Shown here one piece after another: positions 18,099-27,336 of a stretch of DNA of 64,000 nt. Position 1 is the stretch's first letter. Every line of letters begins with the position of its first letter. The stretch lies in NCBI RefSeq assembly GCF_013343715.1, contig NZ_JABUNR010000003.1, forward strand, positions 186,001-250,000, in the 5' to 3' direction. A program made the position numbers and the translations under genes. The notes under the pieces are model-generated. The model was given only the letters and a program-made list of their open reading frames with translations. It did not search any database and was not told the origin of the DNA. Source of the DNA: Mesobacillus harenae (GTDB lineage: Bacteria; Bacillota; Bacilli; Bacillales; Cytobacillaceae).

Positions 18099-19487
18099 GT
18101 GAGGAGTCAGCCAGGCACAAAATTATTACTTGTTCTGATTGTTTGTTCTGCCTACATCTTCACCTTCTCACACCTCGGAGCCCAGGCATTCGGATCGGTT
18201 CTCTCTAACAGCGGTGAATTTTCAGAGGATACAGGGATTGGACCACTCGAAGCTGGTGGCCTTTCGAAGCGGGAAGCGCAAACTCTGCTGCAGGAGCAGT
18301 TTGTGAAGTGGAAAACTGAAACACAATTTCTGTTTCAGTATAAAGAAAAAACGATCCCCTTTGATTTAGCTGAATTTGACGTCCAGATTACGGAGTCAGT
18401 AGCTGCAGCAGTTGATGGTCAACAAAACCCGCTTATAGTTAAGCTAAAAGAGGAGGCTGTTGAGGCGGCATTGCTAGGTCTCTCGGCAGATGTCTCAGAG
18501 GTTGCTGAGTTAGATCTATTCACTCTATCTCTTAAGCAAGCAGCCGGAAGCCTTAATACAGGGCAAATCACTTTTAAGGTGCAAGACTTTATTCCAGAAA
18601 ATGTGCAAGAAACAGCAGAAATAATTGCTGCCTCTGAGGTGAACGTTCAAGAAGGAGGTTCAGGCCTGGCTGAGTTTACGCAAAAGCTGCCATCACTTGA
18701 GGTTCCACAACTTTCACAAACTTCTCTGATTAAGGCTATCAGTGACAGAGGTCTAGAAGGATTAACTGATTATGAAGTGAGCATTGCTGCTACTGCTTTG
18801 TATACAGCAATTTCACAAACTAATTTTGAAGTGGTTGAAAGGCATATAAGCCGAAAAATACCCGAATATGCTGAGCCAGGGTTTGAAGCAAGGGCAGATC
18901 TTTCAGGGAACAGGGATTTTATTTTTGCCAATCCCAATGAAATTAGTTATAGTGCTGAATTCAAATGGGATGCTCCAAAATTCACAGTCGAGATAAAAGG
19001 AACACCGCTCTTATATAAATACACTTTATCTGTTACCGATAAACAAGAATTCAACCCGAAAATTATTAGACAGTACAATCCTTTGCTGTTGCCGGACCAA
19101 AAAACGGTTGAAACGGCAGGGGATAAAGGTCTCTTGATTTTGAAAGCAAGGGAGATTTATGACGAAGCAGGACAGCTTGTGAGCAGTGAACCAGCTTCAG
19201 AAGACTTTTATCCTCCCACTCACAGGGTTGAGGTGTCTGGATTTAAGCCTGTTGAACAGGTAGCTCCTCCTGCCGCGGTTGGTTCCGAGTCAGTCAATGT
19301 CACCCAGCCTGGGCAAAATACAGAAGGCTCGAAACCGCAAGCCCCGGATAACGGAATTGCTCCAAAGATTCCCGAGAGCGGATCATCAAGTTCGAATAGC
19401 AGCGGCAATAACACACCGCCCGTACCAGGGCGCACAAATGAAGATGACGAATTTTGGGGGAGATCAGATGATGTTCCCCAAAAATAA
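18099..19487 (+). CDS. VanW-like secreted or anchored protein of the pilus locus
   Basis: A 462-aa protein starting with GTG after AAAAGGAGG. Residues 8-28 form a signal or anchor segment (LLLVLIVCSAYIFTFSHL). Residues about 40-210 resemble the peptidoglycan-binding-type N-terminal region of YoaR/VanW proteins. Residues about 220-375 match a VanW-like domain (TALYTAISQTNFEVVERHIS and EPGFEARADL). A Ser/Gly/Pro/Asn-rich low-complexity tail ends the protein. VanW-like proteins occur beside cell-wall genes in Firmicutes but lack a settled activity. Location in the pilus operon suggests a role in getting the fibre through the wall, which is an inference. Confidence 0.75.
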   Translation: MRSQPGTKLLLVLIVCSAYIFTFSHLGAQAFGSVLSNSGEFSEDTGIGPLEAGGLSKREAQTLLQEQFVKWKTETQFLFQYKEKTIPFDLAEFDVQITESVAAAVDGQQNPLIVKLKEEAVEAALLGLSADVSEVAELDLFTLSLKQAAGSLNTGQITFKVQDFIPENVQETAEIIAASEVNVQEGGSGLAEFTQKLPSLEVPQLSQTSLIKAISDRGLEGLTDYEVSIAATALYTAISQTNFEVVERHISRKIPEYAEPGFEARADLSGNRDFIFANPNEISYSAEFKWDAPKFTVEIKGTPLLYKYTLSVTDKQEFNPKIIRQYNPLLLPDQKTVETAGDKGLLILKAREIYDEAGQLVSSEPASEDFYPPTHRVEVSGFKPVEQVAPPAAVGSESVNVTQPGQNTEGSKPQAPDNGIAPKIPESGSSSSNSSGNNTPPVPGRTNEDDEFWGRSDDVPQK

Positions 19488-19512
19488 AATGACATTTAAA
19501 GCGGTGATATAA

Positions 19513-21174
19513 ATGCCACAAGAACGAAAAAGGCTTGGTGATTTACTGGTTGAAGCCGGTCTCATAACAGCAGATCAGCTTCAGTCTGCCTTGGCAGAAA
19601 AATCTCCAGGGCAAAGGCTTGGTGACGTGCTGCTGCAGAAGGGCTATATAACGGAGCAACAGCTGATTGAAGTGCTTGAATTCCAGCTGGGGATTCCCCA
19701 TTTAAGTCTGTTTCGGTACCCATTTGACACAAAGCTTTTTTCACTAGTACCCAAAGAAACGGCTAAGAGAAATTTAGTGATCCCTTTAAAAATTGAAGGA
19801 GAAAAGCTCTTTGTCGCTATGGCGGACCCAATGGATTTCTTTGCCGTGGATGACCTCAGGCTGTCAACAGGTTTTCAGATAGAAACCATTATTGCTACAA
19901 AAGATGACATTATTAAGGCTATCAATAAATATTACGATGTGGACGATGGCTTTGAGGAACTAGCTGGCAGCGATGCATCAGCTAAAGCTGATCAGGAAGA
20001 GAGAATAACCAATACAGACTCACCAGTGGTCAGGCTTGTAAATCAGCTTCTTTCCAATGCGGTTGCACTGAAGGCGAGTGATATACATATTGATCCGCAG
20101 GAAACAAAAGTAGTTGTCAGGTACCGGGTTGATGGGGTCTTGCGTGTCGAGCGAGTCCTGCCCAAGCATATGCAGAATGTTCTCACTGCCAGAATTAAAA
20201 TCATGGCCAATCTTGATATTACCGAAAGTAGAATCCCACAGGATGGTAGGATCAAGGCCAATTTGGATCTTCACCCTGTTGATCTGAGGATATCTACTCT
20301 CCCCACTGTGTTTGGTGAGAAGGTAGTTATGCGGATTCTAGATCTTGGCAGCTCGCTCAATGATATTAACCAGTTGGGCTTTAACAAACTGAATTTGAAC
20401 CGGTTTACCTCTATGATCAATAGACCGAATGGAATCGTGTTAATAACTGGGCCAACTGGATCGGGGAAATCATCTACATTGTACGCGGCTCTAAATAAAA
20501 TTAACAGCGAAGAAGTCAATATTATCACTATCGAAGACCCGGTTGAATTCCAAATAGAAGGCATCAGCCAGATTCAGGTAAACCAAAATGTTGGAATGAC
20601 CTTTGCTGCTGGGCTTCGCTCGATCTTGCGCCAGGATCCTAATATCATTATGGTTGGAGAAATCCGTGACCGAGAGACAGTTGAGGTGGCAATTCGTGCT
20701 TCTCTTACAGGGCATCTTGTCCTTAGTACTCTCCATACAAATGATTCAATCAGTTCGGTAACCAGATTAATAGATATGGGCGTAGAGCCCTTTATGGTAG
20801 CTTCCTCGATCAGCGGAATCGTTGCGCAGCGCCTCGTCAGAAAGGTATGCCGTGATTGCTCTGAAAAGCAGGCACCGACCAAGCGGGAAATCGATATTTT
20901 TGCTAAAAGAGGCATGAAAATTGAGATGGTTTGGCGCGGAAGGGGCTGTTCATCCTGTAACATGACAGGCTACAGAGGCCGGATTGCTATTCACGAAGTG
21001 CTAACGATCAATGAGGACATGCGCCGTGTCATCATGAATGAAGAGTCGATTACTAGATTAAGAGAGATCGCGGTCCAAAATAAAACAGTTTTTTTAATAG
21101 ACGATGGCTTGTTAAAAGTTAAGCAAGGACTGACGACAACTGAAGAAGTTCTGAGAATTGCGATTTCGGAATAG
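19513..21174 (+). CDS. pilB: Type IV pilus extension ATPase PilB
   Basis: Hexameric cytoplasmic ATPase that powers pilus assembly. At 553 aa it has the full domain set: an N-terminal GspE/MshE-type domain (RLGDLLVEAGLITADQLQ), a linker, then the N2 and RecA-like ATPase domains. Walker A is GPTGSGKSSTLYA (from residue 313), the Asp box is TIEDPVEFQIEGI, Walker B is NIIMVGEIRDRETVE and the His box LSTLHTNDS. The zinc tetracysteine motif (VCRDCSEKQ and CSSCNMTGYRG) separates PilB/GspE from PilT. Followed after 11 bases by pilT. Confidence 0.95.
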   Translation: MPQERKRLGDLLVEAGLITADQLQSALAEKSPGQRLGDVLLQKGYITEQQLIEVLEFQLGIPHLSLFRYPFDTKLFSLVPKETAKRNLVIPLKIEGEKLFVAMADPMDFFAVDDLRLSTGFQIETIIATKDDIIKAINKYYDVDDGFEELAGSDASAKADQEERITNTDSPVVRLVNQLLSNAVALKASDIHIDPQETKVVVRYRVDGVLRVERVLPKHMQNVLTARIKIMANLDITESRIPQDGRIKANLDLHPVDLRISTLPTVFGEKVVMRILDLGSSLNDINQLGFNKLNLNRFTSMINRPNGIVLITGPTGSGKSSTLYAALNKINSEEVNIITIEDPVEFQIEGISQIQVNQNVGMTFAAGLRSILRQDPNIIMVGEIRDRETVEVAIRASLTGHLVLSTLHTNDSISSVTRLIDMGVEPFMVASSISGIVAQRLVRKVCRDCSEKQAPTKREIDIFAKRGMKIEMVWRGRGCSSCNMTGYRGRIAIHEVLTINEDMRRVIMNEESITRLREIAVQNKTVFLIDDGLLKVKQGLTTTEEVLRIAISE

Positions 21175-21185
21175 GGGGTGCCATT

Positions 21186-22226
21186 TTGAAGGATAAAATT
21201 GAACAGCTGCTCAGGGCAGGATATGAACTAAAAGCTTCGGATATTCATGTAACTGTTGGGGTGCCCCCGGTCATGCGGATCAATGGAGAGTTGAGAAAAT
21301 ACGGTAAGGAACCTGTGAAGCCCGAGGAAACAGAAGGGATGGCCAGGTCGATAATCCCAGAAAATCTCTGGGGAAAGTTCAAAGAAAATGGTGAGCTTGA
21401 TTTTTCCTACGGCCTGCCCGGCATCTCTAGATTCCGAATTAACATTTACCACCAGCGTTCCTGTATGGCAATGGCTATCCGAATCGTTCCGACAAAAATC
21501 CCCACCCTAGATGAACTTGAGCTCCCTGACGTGCTAAAAAAGGTCGCAGGAAAACCGCAGGGACTAGTGCTCGTTACCGGACCAACAGGAAGCGGCAAAT
21601 CAACCACTCTTGCAGCAATCATCCATTATATAAATCAAACGATGAGAAAACATATTATTACCCTTGAAGATCCAATCGAGTATTTGCATAAACATGGAAA
21701 CTCGATCATTGACCAGCGGGAAGTTGGATTTGACACGCTAAACTTTGCAAACGGGCTTAGAGCAGCTCTCCGTCAGGATCCCGATGTCATTCTCGTCGGA
21801 GAAATGAGAGATCTAGAAACAATTCAAACAGCCATAACGGCTGCAGAAACAGGGCATCTTGTCTTTGGCACGCTCCATACAGGAAGTGCACCTGCAACAA
21901 TTAACCGGATTATTGATGTCTTCCCACCTGCCCAGCAGCCGCAAATCCGGCTTCAGCTTGCAACAGTACTGGAGGCGACCATCTCTCAGCGCCTCTTTCA
22001 AACCTTTGATCGTAAAGGAAGAAAGGCAGCAATAGAGATCATGATTAATAATGCTGCTGTGGCCAATTTGATCCGGAATGAGAAGATTCACCAGATCATG
22101 AACATTATGCAAACTTCTAAAGCGTACGGAATGGTCACCCTGGAAATGAGCATCAAGGAGCTGTTAGTCAGCGGGTTGATTACGCAAGAAGCAGCTGATC
22201 CATATCTACAGGAGAAACTGAGCTAA
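21186..22226 (+). CDS. pilT: Type IV pilus retraction ATPase PilT
   Basis: Hexameric ATPase for pilus retraction and twitching motility. The 346-aa product starts at TTG (RBS AGGGGGTG). It shows the PilT N-domain (ASDIHVTVGVPPVMRING), Walker A from residue 132 (GPTGSGKSTTLAA), TLEDPIEYLH, VILVGEMRDLETI, LVFGTLHTGSAP and the C-terminal signature AAVANLIRNEKIHQI, equivalent to the AIRNLIRE motif needed for retraction. It lacks the zinc motif of PilB. The stop overlaps the pilC start by one base. Its presence implies a dynamic, retractable pilus rather than a competence pseudopilus. Confidence 0.95.
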   Translation: MKDKIEQLLRAGYELKASDIHVTVGVPPVMRINGELRKYGKEPVKPEETEGMARSIIPENLWGKFKENGELDFSYGLPGISRFRINIYHQRSCMAMAIRIVPTKIPTLDELELPDVLKKVAGKPQGLVLVTGPTGSGKSTTLAAIIHYINQTMRKHIITLEDPIEYLHKHGNSIIDQREVGFDTLNFANGLRAALRQDPDVILVGEMRDLETIQTAITAAETGHLVFGTLHTGSAPATINRIIDVFPPAQQPQIRLQLATVLEATISQRLFQTFDRKGRKAAIEIMINNAAVANLIRNEKIHQIMNIMQTSKAYGMVTLEMSIKELLVSGLITQEAADPYLQEKLS

Positions 22227-23431
22227 TGGCGCGTTTTAAGTACTCCGGAAGAGACCGGCGCGGAAAAACATCAGGCAAAATCGTTGCAGGGTCCAAGCGG
22301 GAAGCCATGGAAAAGCTCAGGGCGGACGGCATTAGAACAACTGAAATTGTTGAAATCCAAGAATCGGTTTATACAAAGGAAATTACCTTAGGGAACCCTG
22401 TGAAATTTCAGCATCTTGTTATTTACTTGAGGCAGTTTGCGACACTCATTAAAGCAGGAGTTACGATCGTCGACTCCACGAAAATTCTTGCTGCACAAAC
22501 CGAGAGTAAGCCGTTACGCAAAGCACTGCTTGATATTGAGCATGAACTCCGCGATGGAAACCCGCTTTCCGATGCAGCAGAAAAACATCCGAAAATCTTC
22601 AGCCCGATGTTTATTAATATGATCAGAGCAGGTGAAGCATCAGGAAACATGGACGAGACTCTTGAACGGCTCGCTGACCACTTTGAAAAGCAGCATAATA
22701 CAAGGCAGAAAATCATCTCAGCTCTCAGCTATCCGGCCGTAATTGGAGTAATTGCGATTGGTGTTGTTATTTTCTTGCTCGTTTCTGTCGTTCCAACCTT
22801 TGTTCAGATGTTTGAAGATTTTGGCGGCGAGCTGCCGGCTATTACCCAGTTTGTTTTAAACTCCAGTCAATTCATGCAATCTTTCTGGTGGCTTATAATC
22901 CTTTTAGGGATTGGGCTTATGCTGGCGATAACGGCAGTTAAGAAAAATAAAAAAGCGAACTATTACCTTGATGTGTTTATCCTCAAGGTGCCTATCTTTG
23001 GCAAGCTATTGCAAAAAGCAGCCCTGGCAAGAATGACTAGGACGCTTAGTTCGCTGGTGGCTAGCTCGGTCCCGATCCTTAACGCATTGACGATTGTTGG
23101 CAAAGTTGTTGAAAACGATGTGATCTCGAAAGTAATTCTGGAGTCCCGCTCTTCCCTGGAAAAAGGCCAGTCAATGACGGACCCAATGAAGGGCCACTGG
23201 GCTTTTCCACCGCTTGTCGTGCAAATGATTTCGATCGGTGAAGAGACGGGATCGCTCGACAGTATGCTCGGCAAAGTGGCCGACTTCTATGAAAAAGAGG
23301 TCGAAAATGGGACCGATCAGATCAAAGCATTAATTGAACCGCTAATGATTGTTTTTTTAGCAGGAGTTGTTGGGGTCATTGTCACCTCAATCATGGTACC
23401 AATGTTTGAAATCTTTAACCATGTTGGCTAA
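22226..23431 (+). CDS. pilC: Type IV pilus inner-membrane core protein PilC
   Basis: Polytopic platform protein of the T2SF family (PilC/GspF/ComGB), 401 aa. Two T2SF repeats are visible: the first around residues 70-190 (FATLIKAGVTIVDSTKIL and FINMIRAGEASGNMDETLERL), the second around 270-395 (RTLSSLVASSVPILNALTIV and VQMISIGEETGSLDSML). Three membrane segments follow the usual plan. It links the PilB/PilT motors to the growing pilin fibre. The gene is translationally coupled to pilT. Confidence 0.95.
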   Translation: MARFKYSGRDRRGKTSGKIVAGSKREAMEKLRADGIRTTEIVEIQESVYTKEITLGNPVKFQHLVIYLRQFATLIKAGVTIVDSTKILAAQTESKPLRKALLDIEHELRDGNPLSDAAEKHPKIFSPMFINMIRAGEASGNMDETLERLADHFEKQHNTRQKIISALSYPAVIGVIAIGVVIFLLVSVVPTFVQMFEDFGGELPAITQFVLNSSQFMQSFWWLIILLGIGLMLAITAVKKNKKANYYLDVFILKVPIFGKLLQKAALARMTRTLSSLVASSVPILNALTIVGKVVENDVISKVILESRSSLEKGQSMTDPMKGHWAFPPLVVQMISIGEETGSLDSMLGKVADFYEKEVENGTDQIKALIEPLMIVFLAGVVGVIVTSIMVPMFEIFNHVG

Positions 23432-23576
23432 GAAAATTTTGACAATTAAATGTAAATAACTACAGAAAATAACAAAATCTAGTGTTTTCTTTACTAGACT
23501 TCTTGTATACTAGCATTAAGTTGTTGCTAATAGTCCTAGGAAAATACTACTAAATAACCAAAAGGAGAGAAAACAA
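23432..23576 (+). promoter_or_regulatory. Spacer before the major pilin with hairpin and -10-like box
   Basis: The 145-base spacer holds a TCTAGT/ACTAGA hairpin (about 23478-23498) that may weaken transcription from pilC. A TATACT box at 23506-23511 could be a -10 element for a separate pilin promoter, although its -35 region (TGTTTT) is poor. A separate pilin transcript would fit the much higher need for the major subunit. AAAGGAGAG at the end is the pilin ribosome binding site. Confidence 0.35.
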
Positions 23577-23999
23577 ATGAAAGCATTAAAGAAGCGTTTG
23601 AAGGACCAGCGAGGATTGACACTTATCGAACTTTTGGCCGTTATCGTTATTTTAGGGATTATTGCTGCGATCGCAGTACCGAGTATTGGCGGGATTATTA
23701 ACAAGTCTAAAGAAGATGCAAAGGTAGCAGAGGCAATTCAAATTATTAATGCAGCTAAATTAGCTCATTCCTCAAACAGCAGTACGGAGACTTGGAAACA
23801 CGTGAAAGATACTGCAACACCACCAACGTTTGGTGGGTTAACGGATTATCTTTCTAACGTAGAAGATACCGACTACACGGTCAAATACCTAAAGGCTACA
23901 AAAACATATACAATCACCAGTCATGTTGCTTCTGAAGCAATTGGGAAAACAGCAGACTCAGAAGTTACTGAAAAACAATTATTAGATCATTCAAAATAA
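23577..23999 (+). CDS. Major type IV pilin (type IVa-like prepilin)
   Basis: A 140-aa prepilin with leader MKALKKRLKDQRG and cleavage before LTLIELLAVIVILGIIAAIA, with Glu at +5 and the canonical hydrophobic spine ending in VPSIGGIINKSKEDA. The globular part is small, without cysteines, like ComGC and clostridial pilins. The leader is basic. It has its own strong ribosome binding site and lies directly before the prepilin peptidase gene; size and position make it the likely main fibre subunit (PilA/PilE equivalent). Confidence 0.9.
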   Translation: MKALKKRLKDQRGLTLIELLAVIVILGIIAAIAVPSIGGIINKSKEDAKVAEAIQIINAAKLAHSSNSSTETWKHVKDTATPPTFGGLTDYLSNVEDTDYTVKYLKATKTYTITSHVASEAIGKTADSEVTEKQLLDHSK

Positions 24000-24002
24000 G
24001 GT

Positions 24003-24749
24003 ATGTTCGTATTATTATTCATATACGGCCTGCTCCTCGGCTCCTTCTTTAATGTAGTGGGCTTGAGGGTGCCGGAAAATAAATCGATTGTTGCGCCGCG
24101 GTCTGCGTGCCCGCATTGCCGGCACCAGTTAACGGCAGCCGAACTGATACCAGTCTTTTCTTATTTATTTCAAAGGGGGAAGTGCCGCCAGTGTCTGGCG
24201 CGCATTTCACCTGTATATCCTTTTATTGAATTGCTGACAGGGCTTTTGTTTGCCGGGGCATACCTGCTTGTTGGCTGGAGCGGCGAACTAGTGATTGCAC
24301 TTCTTCTTATCTCTTTATTTATGATTATCACAGTCTCCGACTTGGCCTATATGCTTATCCCTGATAAGGTGCTGGTTTGGTTTGCGGGGCTTTTTTTTAT
24401 CGCCAGGCTGTTCGATCCGCTCATGCCTTGGTGGGACGGGGTGCTTGGGGCAGCAGTTGGATTTTTTCTGCTTCTTCTGATCAGCGTGGTCAGCAAAGGC
24501 GGAATGGGTGGCGGAGATATAAAGCTGTTTGCACTGATTGGCTTTGCCGTAGGTACGAAGACGTTGCTGTTATCCTTCTTTTTTTCAACATTGTTTGGGG
24601 CATTGTTTGGAATTGCGGGTCTTTTGCTTGGGCTGTTGAAGCGCAAACAGCCGATTCCATTTGGTCCATTTATAGCAATGGGTACGCTGACTGCGTACTT
24701 TTATGGAGAGATGATTTTTACTTGGTACATAAACCTATTAGTTTTTTAA
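24003..24749 (+). CDS. pilD: Prepilin peptidase (A24A) and N-methyltransferase
   Basis: Polytopic aspartyl peptidase that removes class III leader peptides and methylates the new N-terminus. At 248 aa it has both parts: the N-terminal cytoplasmic domain with a zinc tetracysteine motif (CPHCRHQ and CRQCLAR), and the peptidase domain with the two catalytic aspartates in VSDLAYMLIPD and GMGGGDIKLFALIG. The ATG lies three bases after the pilin stop. It occupies the locus of comC in B. subtilis, so it may also process competence pseudopilins. Confidence 0.94.
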   Translation: MFVLLFIYGLLLGSFFNVVGLRVPENKSIVAPRSACPHCRHQLTAAELIPVFSYLFQRGKCRQCLARISPVYPFIELLTGLLFAGAYLLVGWSGELVIALLLISLFMIITVSDLAYMLIPDKVLVWFAGLFFIARLFDPLMPWWDGVLGAAVGFFLLLLISVVSKGGMGGGDIKLFALIGFAVGTKTLLLSFFFSTLFGALFGIAGLLLGLLKRKQPIPFGPFIAMGTLTAYFYGEMIFTWYINLLVF

Positions 24750-24772
24750 TTTAGCACTGGGGAGGCGGAAGA

Positions 24773-25762
24773 ATGGCATTTACTCTTTTTCCAAGAAGAA
24801 ATAAAGTGGTGAATCTGGTGTTTAATGACCATTCGATTCGTTATGTTGAAGTGAAGCAAACGAATCCGCCACAGCCGCAGCGCTGGGGTGAACGGTTGTT
24901 GCCTTCAGGCATTATAGCAGAAGGCCGGATTGCCGATGCTGAAACGTTGGGAAATATTTTGGAAGAGTGTCTTGATGAATGGAAGATTCAGAAAAGGGAA
25001 GTTCGCTTCCTTGTACCTGATTCATTCGTTATCATTCGAAAGGTCTCCATTCCAGCTGATGTAAAAGATGATGAAGTGGACGGCTATCTTTATCTAGAGC
25101 TCGGCTCCACGATCCATCTGCCGTTTGAGGAACCGGTGTTTGATGTTCTGGTTTTGTCTGAAAAAGACAATAAGAAACAGGTGCTGGTGTTTGCAGCGCC
25201 TGAAAAGCTTGTCACTGATTACTCCGAATTGCTTTCGGACCATAAACTGAAGCCAATTGCAGCTGATATCTCTCCGCTTGCTCTTCACAGACTATATGTC
25301 AAACAGGATCGATCGAGAATGGGAGAGCGTCTGCTGACGATTCAGTTTGACTTGCAAATGGTAACTTTGTGTGTGTTTGAAAAAGATATTCCGATCTTTA
25401 TGAGGCATATTCCCGTTGAAATAGATGGGAATTGGGATATTAAGCTGGGAAAATCAGGAGTCCATGAATTGGATTATATTGGCGACCGTGAAGAGCTTAA
25501 TTATCAGTTTGAAGATATTTATAAAGACATAAACAAGTTTATAGATTTTGACCGTTACTCCTTGAATCAGGCCGAGCAGGGCTTAAACCGAATTCTCTTA
25601 AATGGTGACCATCCAATGTTAGGGGATATTTTACCTGAGCTCAAAAACCGCTTTAACCTTCCAGTAGATACCTTACATATTAGGCAGGCTGATTCAGGCA
25701 AAGATGAATTCAAAAGAAGCCATTACCTTGCTTTAGGCTTGGGATTAAAGGAGGGGAAATAA
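24773..25762 (+). CDS. pilM: Type IV pilus assembly protein PilM
   Basis: Actin-like cytoplasmic ATPase-fold protein that binds the N-terminus of PilN and connects the alignment complex to the motors. The 329-aa product shows the PilM pattern: VNLVFNDHSIRYVEVKQ at the start, FLVPDSFVIIRKVSIPADV, LYLELGSTIHLPFEEPVFDV, and a C-terminal lobe with LNRILLNGDHPMLGDILPEL. GGGGAGGCGG precedes the ATG. It overlaps pilN by one base. Confidence 0.88.
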   Translation: MAFTLFPRRNKVVNLVFNDHSIRYVEVKQTNPPQPQRWGERLLPSGIIAEGRIADAETLGNILEECLDEWKIQKREVRFLVPDSFVIIRKVSIPADVKDDEVDGYLYLELGSTIHLPFEEPVFDVLVLSEKDNKKQVLVFAAPEKLVTDYSELLSDHKLKPIAADISPLALHRLYVKQDRSRMGERLLTIQFDLQMVTLCVFEKDIPIFMRHIPVEIDGNWDIKLGKSGVHELDYIGDREELNYQFEDIYKDINKFIDFDRYSLNQAEQGLNRILLNGDHPMLGDILPELKNRFNLPVDTLHIRQADSGKDEFKRSHYLALGLGLKEGK

Positions 25763-26403
25763 TGCTCGTAGACATAAACCTCCTTCCAAAACGAGATTCA
25801 AAGCACTCATCAAGTCTGTTATTAGCAGCTTTTATTTCTATAGTATTTTTAAGTGTTGCTGGGGTTTTGTATTGGCAGGGCTCATTATATGAAAGGCAGC
25901 TAGCTGATGCTGACAAACAAATTGAGGCTGCTCAAAAAATCCTGGCTGCTGAACAGGAAAGGTTTTCAGCGTTTGAAACGTCCCATTCTGCTGTTGAACT
26001 AGAAGAGGCTGTCGAGTGGGCGAGCTCTTATCCAATCCCCACTGTGCCTTTATTGCGGCACTTGACTTCCTTGCTGCCAGACAGAGGCTTTATTGAGCAT
26101 TTTCAGTATACCGCCGGTGGAACAGTCAGGCTGAGAGTACAATTTGATGCCTCCAGAGAAGGAGCCTTCTACTTATCGACTCTGCTAGATTCAGCGATGG
26201 TAGATGATGCCAAACTGCTTTTTCTGAAAACACAAGATTTTAATGACGGAACTGACCAGTCTAATGAAGGTAAGAAAGAAATGAAAAATGCAAACTTCAT
26301 TCCGCGCTATATTGCGGAGTATGAGCTTTTGATTAATCAGGCTGCAATCGTTCAAAAAAATGCAGAAGATGATGCATTGACACAGGGGAGTGATGCATCA
26401 TGA
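25762..26403 (+). CDS. pilN: Type IV pilus assembly protein PilN
   Basis: Bitopic membrane protein of 213 aa. The N-terminus MLVDINLLPKRDSKHSS carries the INLLP motif that docks into PilM, followed by one membrane helix (about 20-40, LLLAAFISIVFLSVAGVLYW), a coiled coil (about 43-80) and a ferredoxin-like C-terminal domain. Overlaps pilM by one base and pilO by four, indicating a stoichiometric PilMNO alignment complex. Confidence 0.9.
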   Translation: MLVDINLLPKRDSKHSSSLLLAAFISIVFLSVAGVLYWQGSLYERQLADADKQIEAAQKILAAEQERFSAFETSHSAVELEEAVEWASSYPIPTVPLLRHLTSLLPDRGFIEHFQYTAGGTVRLRVQFDASREGAFYLSTLLDSAMVDDAKLLFLKTQDFNDGTDQSNEGKKEMKNANFIPRYIAEYELLINQAAIVQKNAEDDALTQGSDAS

Positions 26404-27218
26404 ACCTTGATTTATCTAAAAAAGAATGGCTGTTGCTTAGCCTTGCAGGTTTTATTCTAATAATAGGAAGTTTAGTTGCTTATTACGGCTATATTCAGCC
26501 TTTAAAGGATAGTGTTAAGCTAAAGGAGAATCAGCTTGAAACCGAAGAGCGTCTTCTGGCTGCCGTTCAAGGCAGATTGCAATCAGCTAATAGGAATACA
26601 TTTCACAGTACGACTGAGCTCCAGCAAAAGCTTCCAGTCAAGCCTTTAGTGGAACAGTTAATTCTGGACTTTGAAAAGGCTGAAGTCATCTCAGAGAGTT
26701 TTATTGTATCTATTGAATTTTCTGAGTCTGAAGCAGGTTTATTAAGCGAACCAGCCGCCAGCCCCGAAAGTCAGGCTGAGTCTTCCGGAGAAACATCAGT
26801 AACACCAGAAGCATCACCAGAGGCGATTACAGATGTTAATGCGGAGCCTGCTGTGCAGGCTGAAGTTCCGGTTACAGCTCCTACCGGCCTTCAAAAAGTA
26901 GTGGCTAATTTGACAGTTGAATCAGCTGATTACTATGATTTGGAGAAATTCATTGCCACATTAGAAGGTTTGAAGAGAGTGACAACTGTTGAAATGATTG
27001 ATTTTACTGGGCCAAAGGAAATCGTTTCACTTGCCGATCCTACAGGCCCATTGTCGTATAAGGTCATTGTCGCGGCTTACTATATGCCTGAATTAGCGGA
27101 TTTACAGAATCAGCTTCCTAAGCTGGATGTACCCGAACCTGGCAATAAACGAAATCCTTTCAATTCTTTTGGCAACGTGACAGAAACACTCCACTCAAAT
27201 CTGACCAGGCAGCCATAA
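26400..27218 (+). CDS. pilO: Type IV pilus assembly protein PilO
   Basis: Bitopic partner of PilN, 272 aa: a short cytoplasmic start, membrane helix (about 11-31, LLLSLAGFILIIGSLVAYYG), a coiled coil, then a periplasm-equivalent domain. The middle (about 115-160) is an unusual Ser/Pro/Glu/Ala-rich linker (PEASPEAITDVNAEP) that splits the C-terminal ferredoxin-like domain (ANLTVESADYYDLEKFIATL). It is the last gene of the pilus operon; no PilP or PilQ follows, as expected without an outer membrane. Confidence 0.87.
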   Translation: MNLDLSKKEWLLLSLAGFILIIGSLVAYYGYIQPLKDSVKLKENQLETEERLLAAVQGRLQSANRNTFHSTTELQQKLPVKPLVEQLILDFEKAEVISESFIVSIEFSESEAGLLSEPAASPESQAESSGETSVTPEASPEAITDVNAEPAVQAEVPVTAPTGLQKVVANLTVESADYYDLEKFIATLEGLKRVTTVEMIDFTGPKEIVSLADPTGPLSYKVIVAAYYMPELADLQNQLPKLDVPEPGNKRNPFNSFGNVTETLHSNLTRQP

Positions 27219-27246
27219 TGGTTCATTCTTAATTTTGCGGCTGGCT

Positions 27247-27316
27247 GATTGGAACGAAGGGCGTATCTTCTCGGCCTGGGCGTACCGACGCGGAAAGATA
27301 GCGGCTGGAGTAGATG
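27247..27316. repeat. Truncated copy of the GC-rich Bacillaceae intergenic palindrome
   Basis: The left edge GATTGGAACGAAGGGCG and right edge GCGGAAAGATAGCGGCTGGAG match the outer parts of the larger element just downstream, with most of the interior missing. It is read as an internally deleted copy. Confidence 0.5.
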
Positions 27317-27336
27317 TTTCCGTACAAGTAAGAGAG

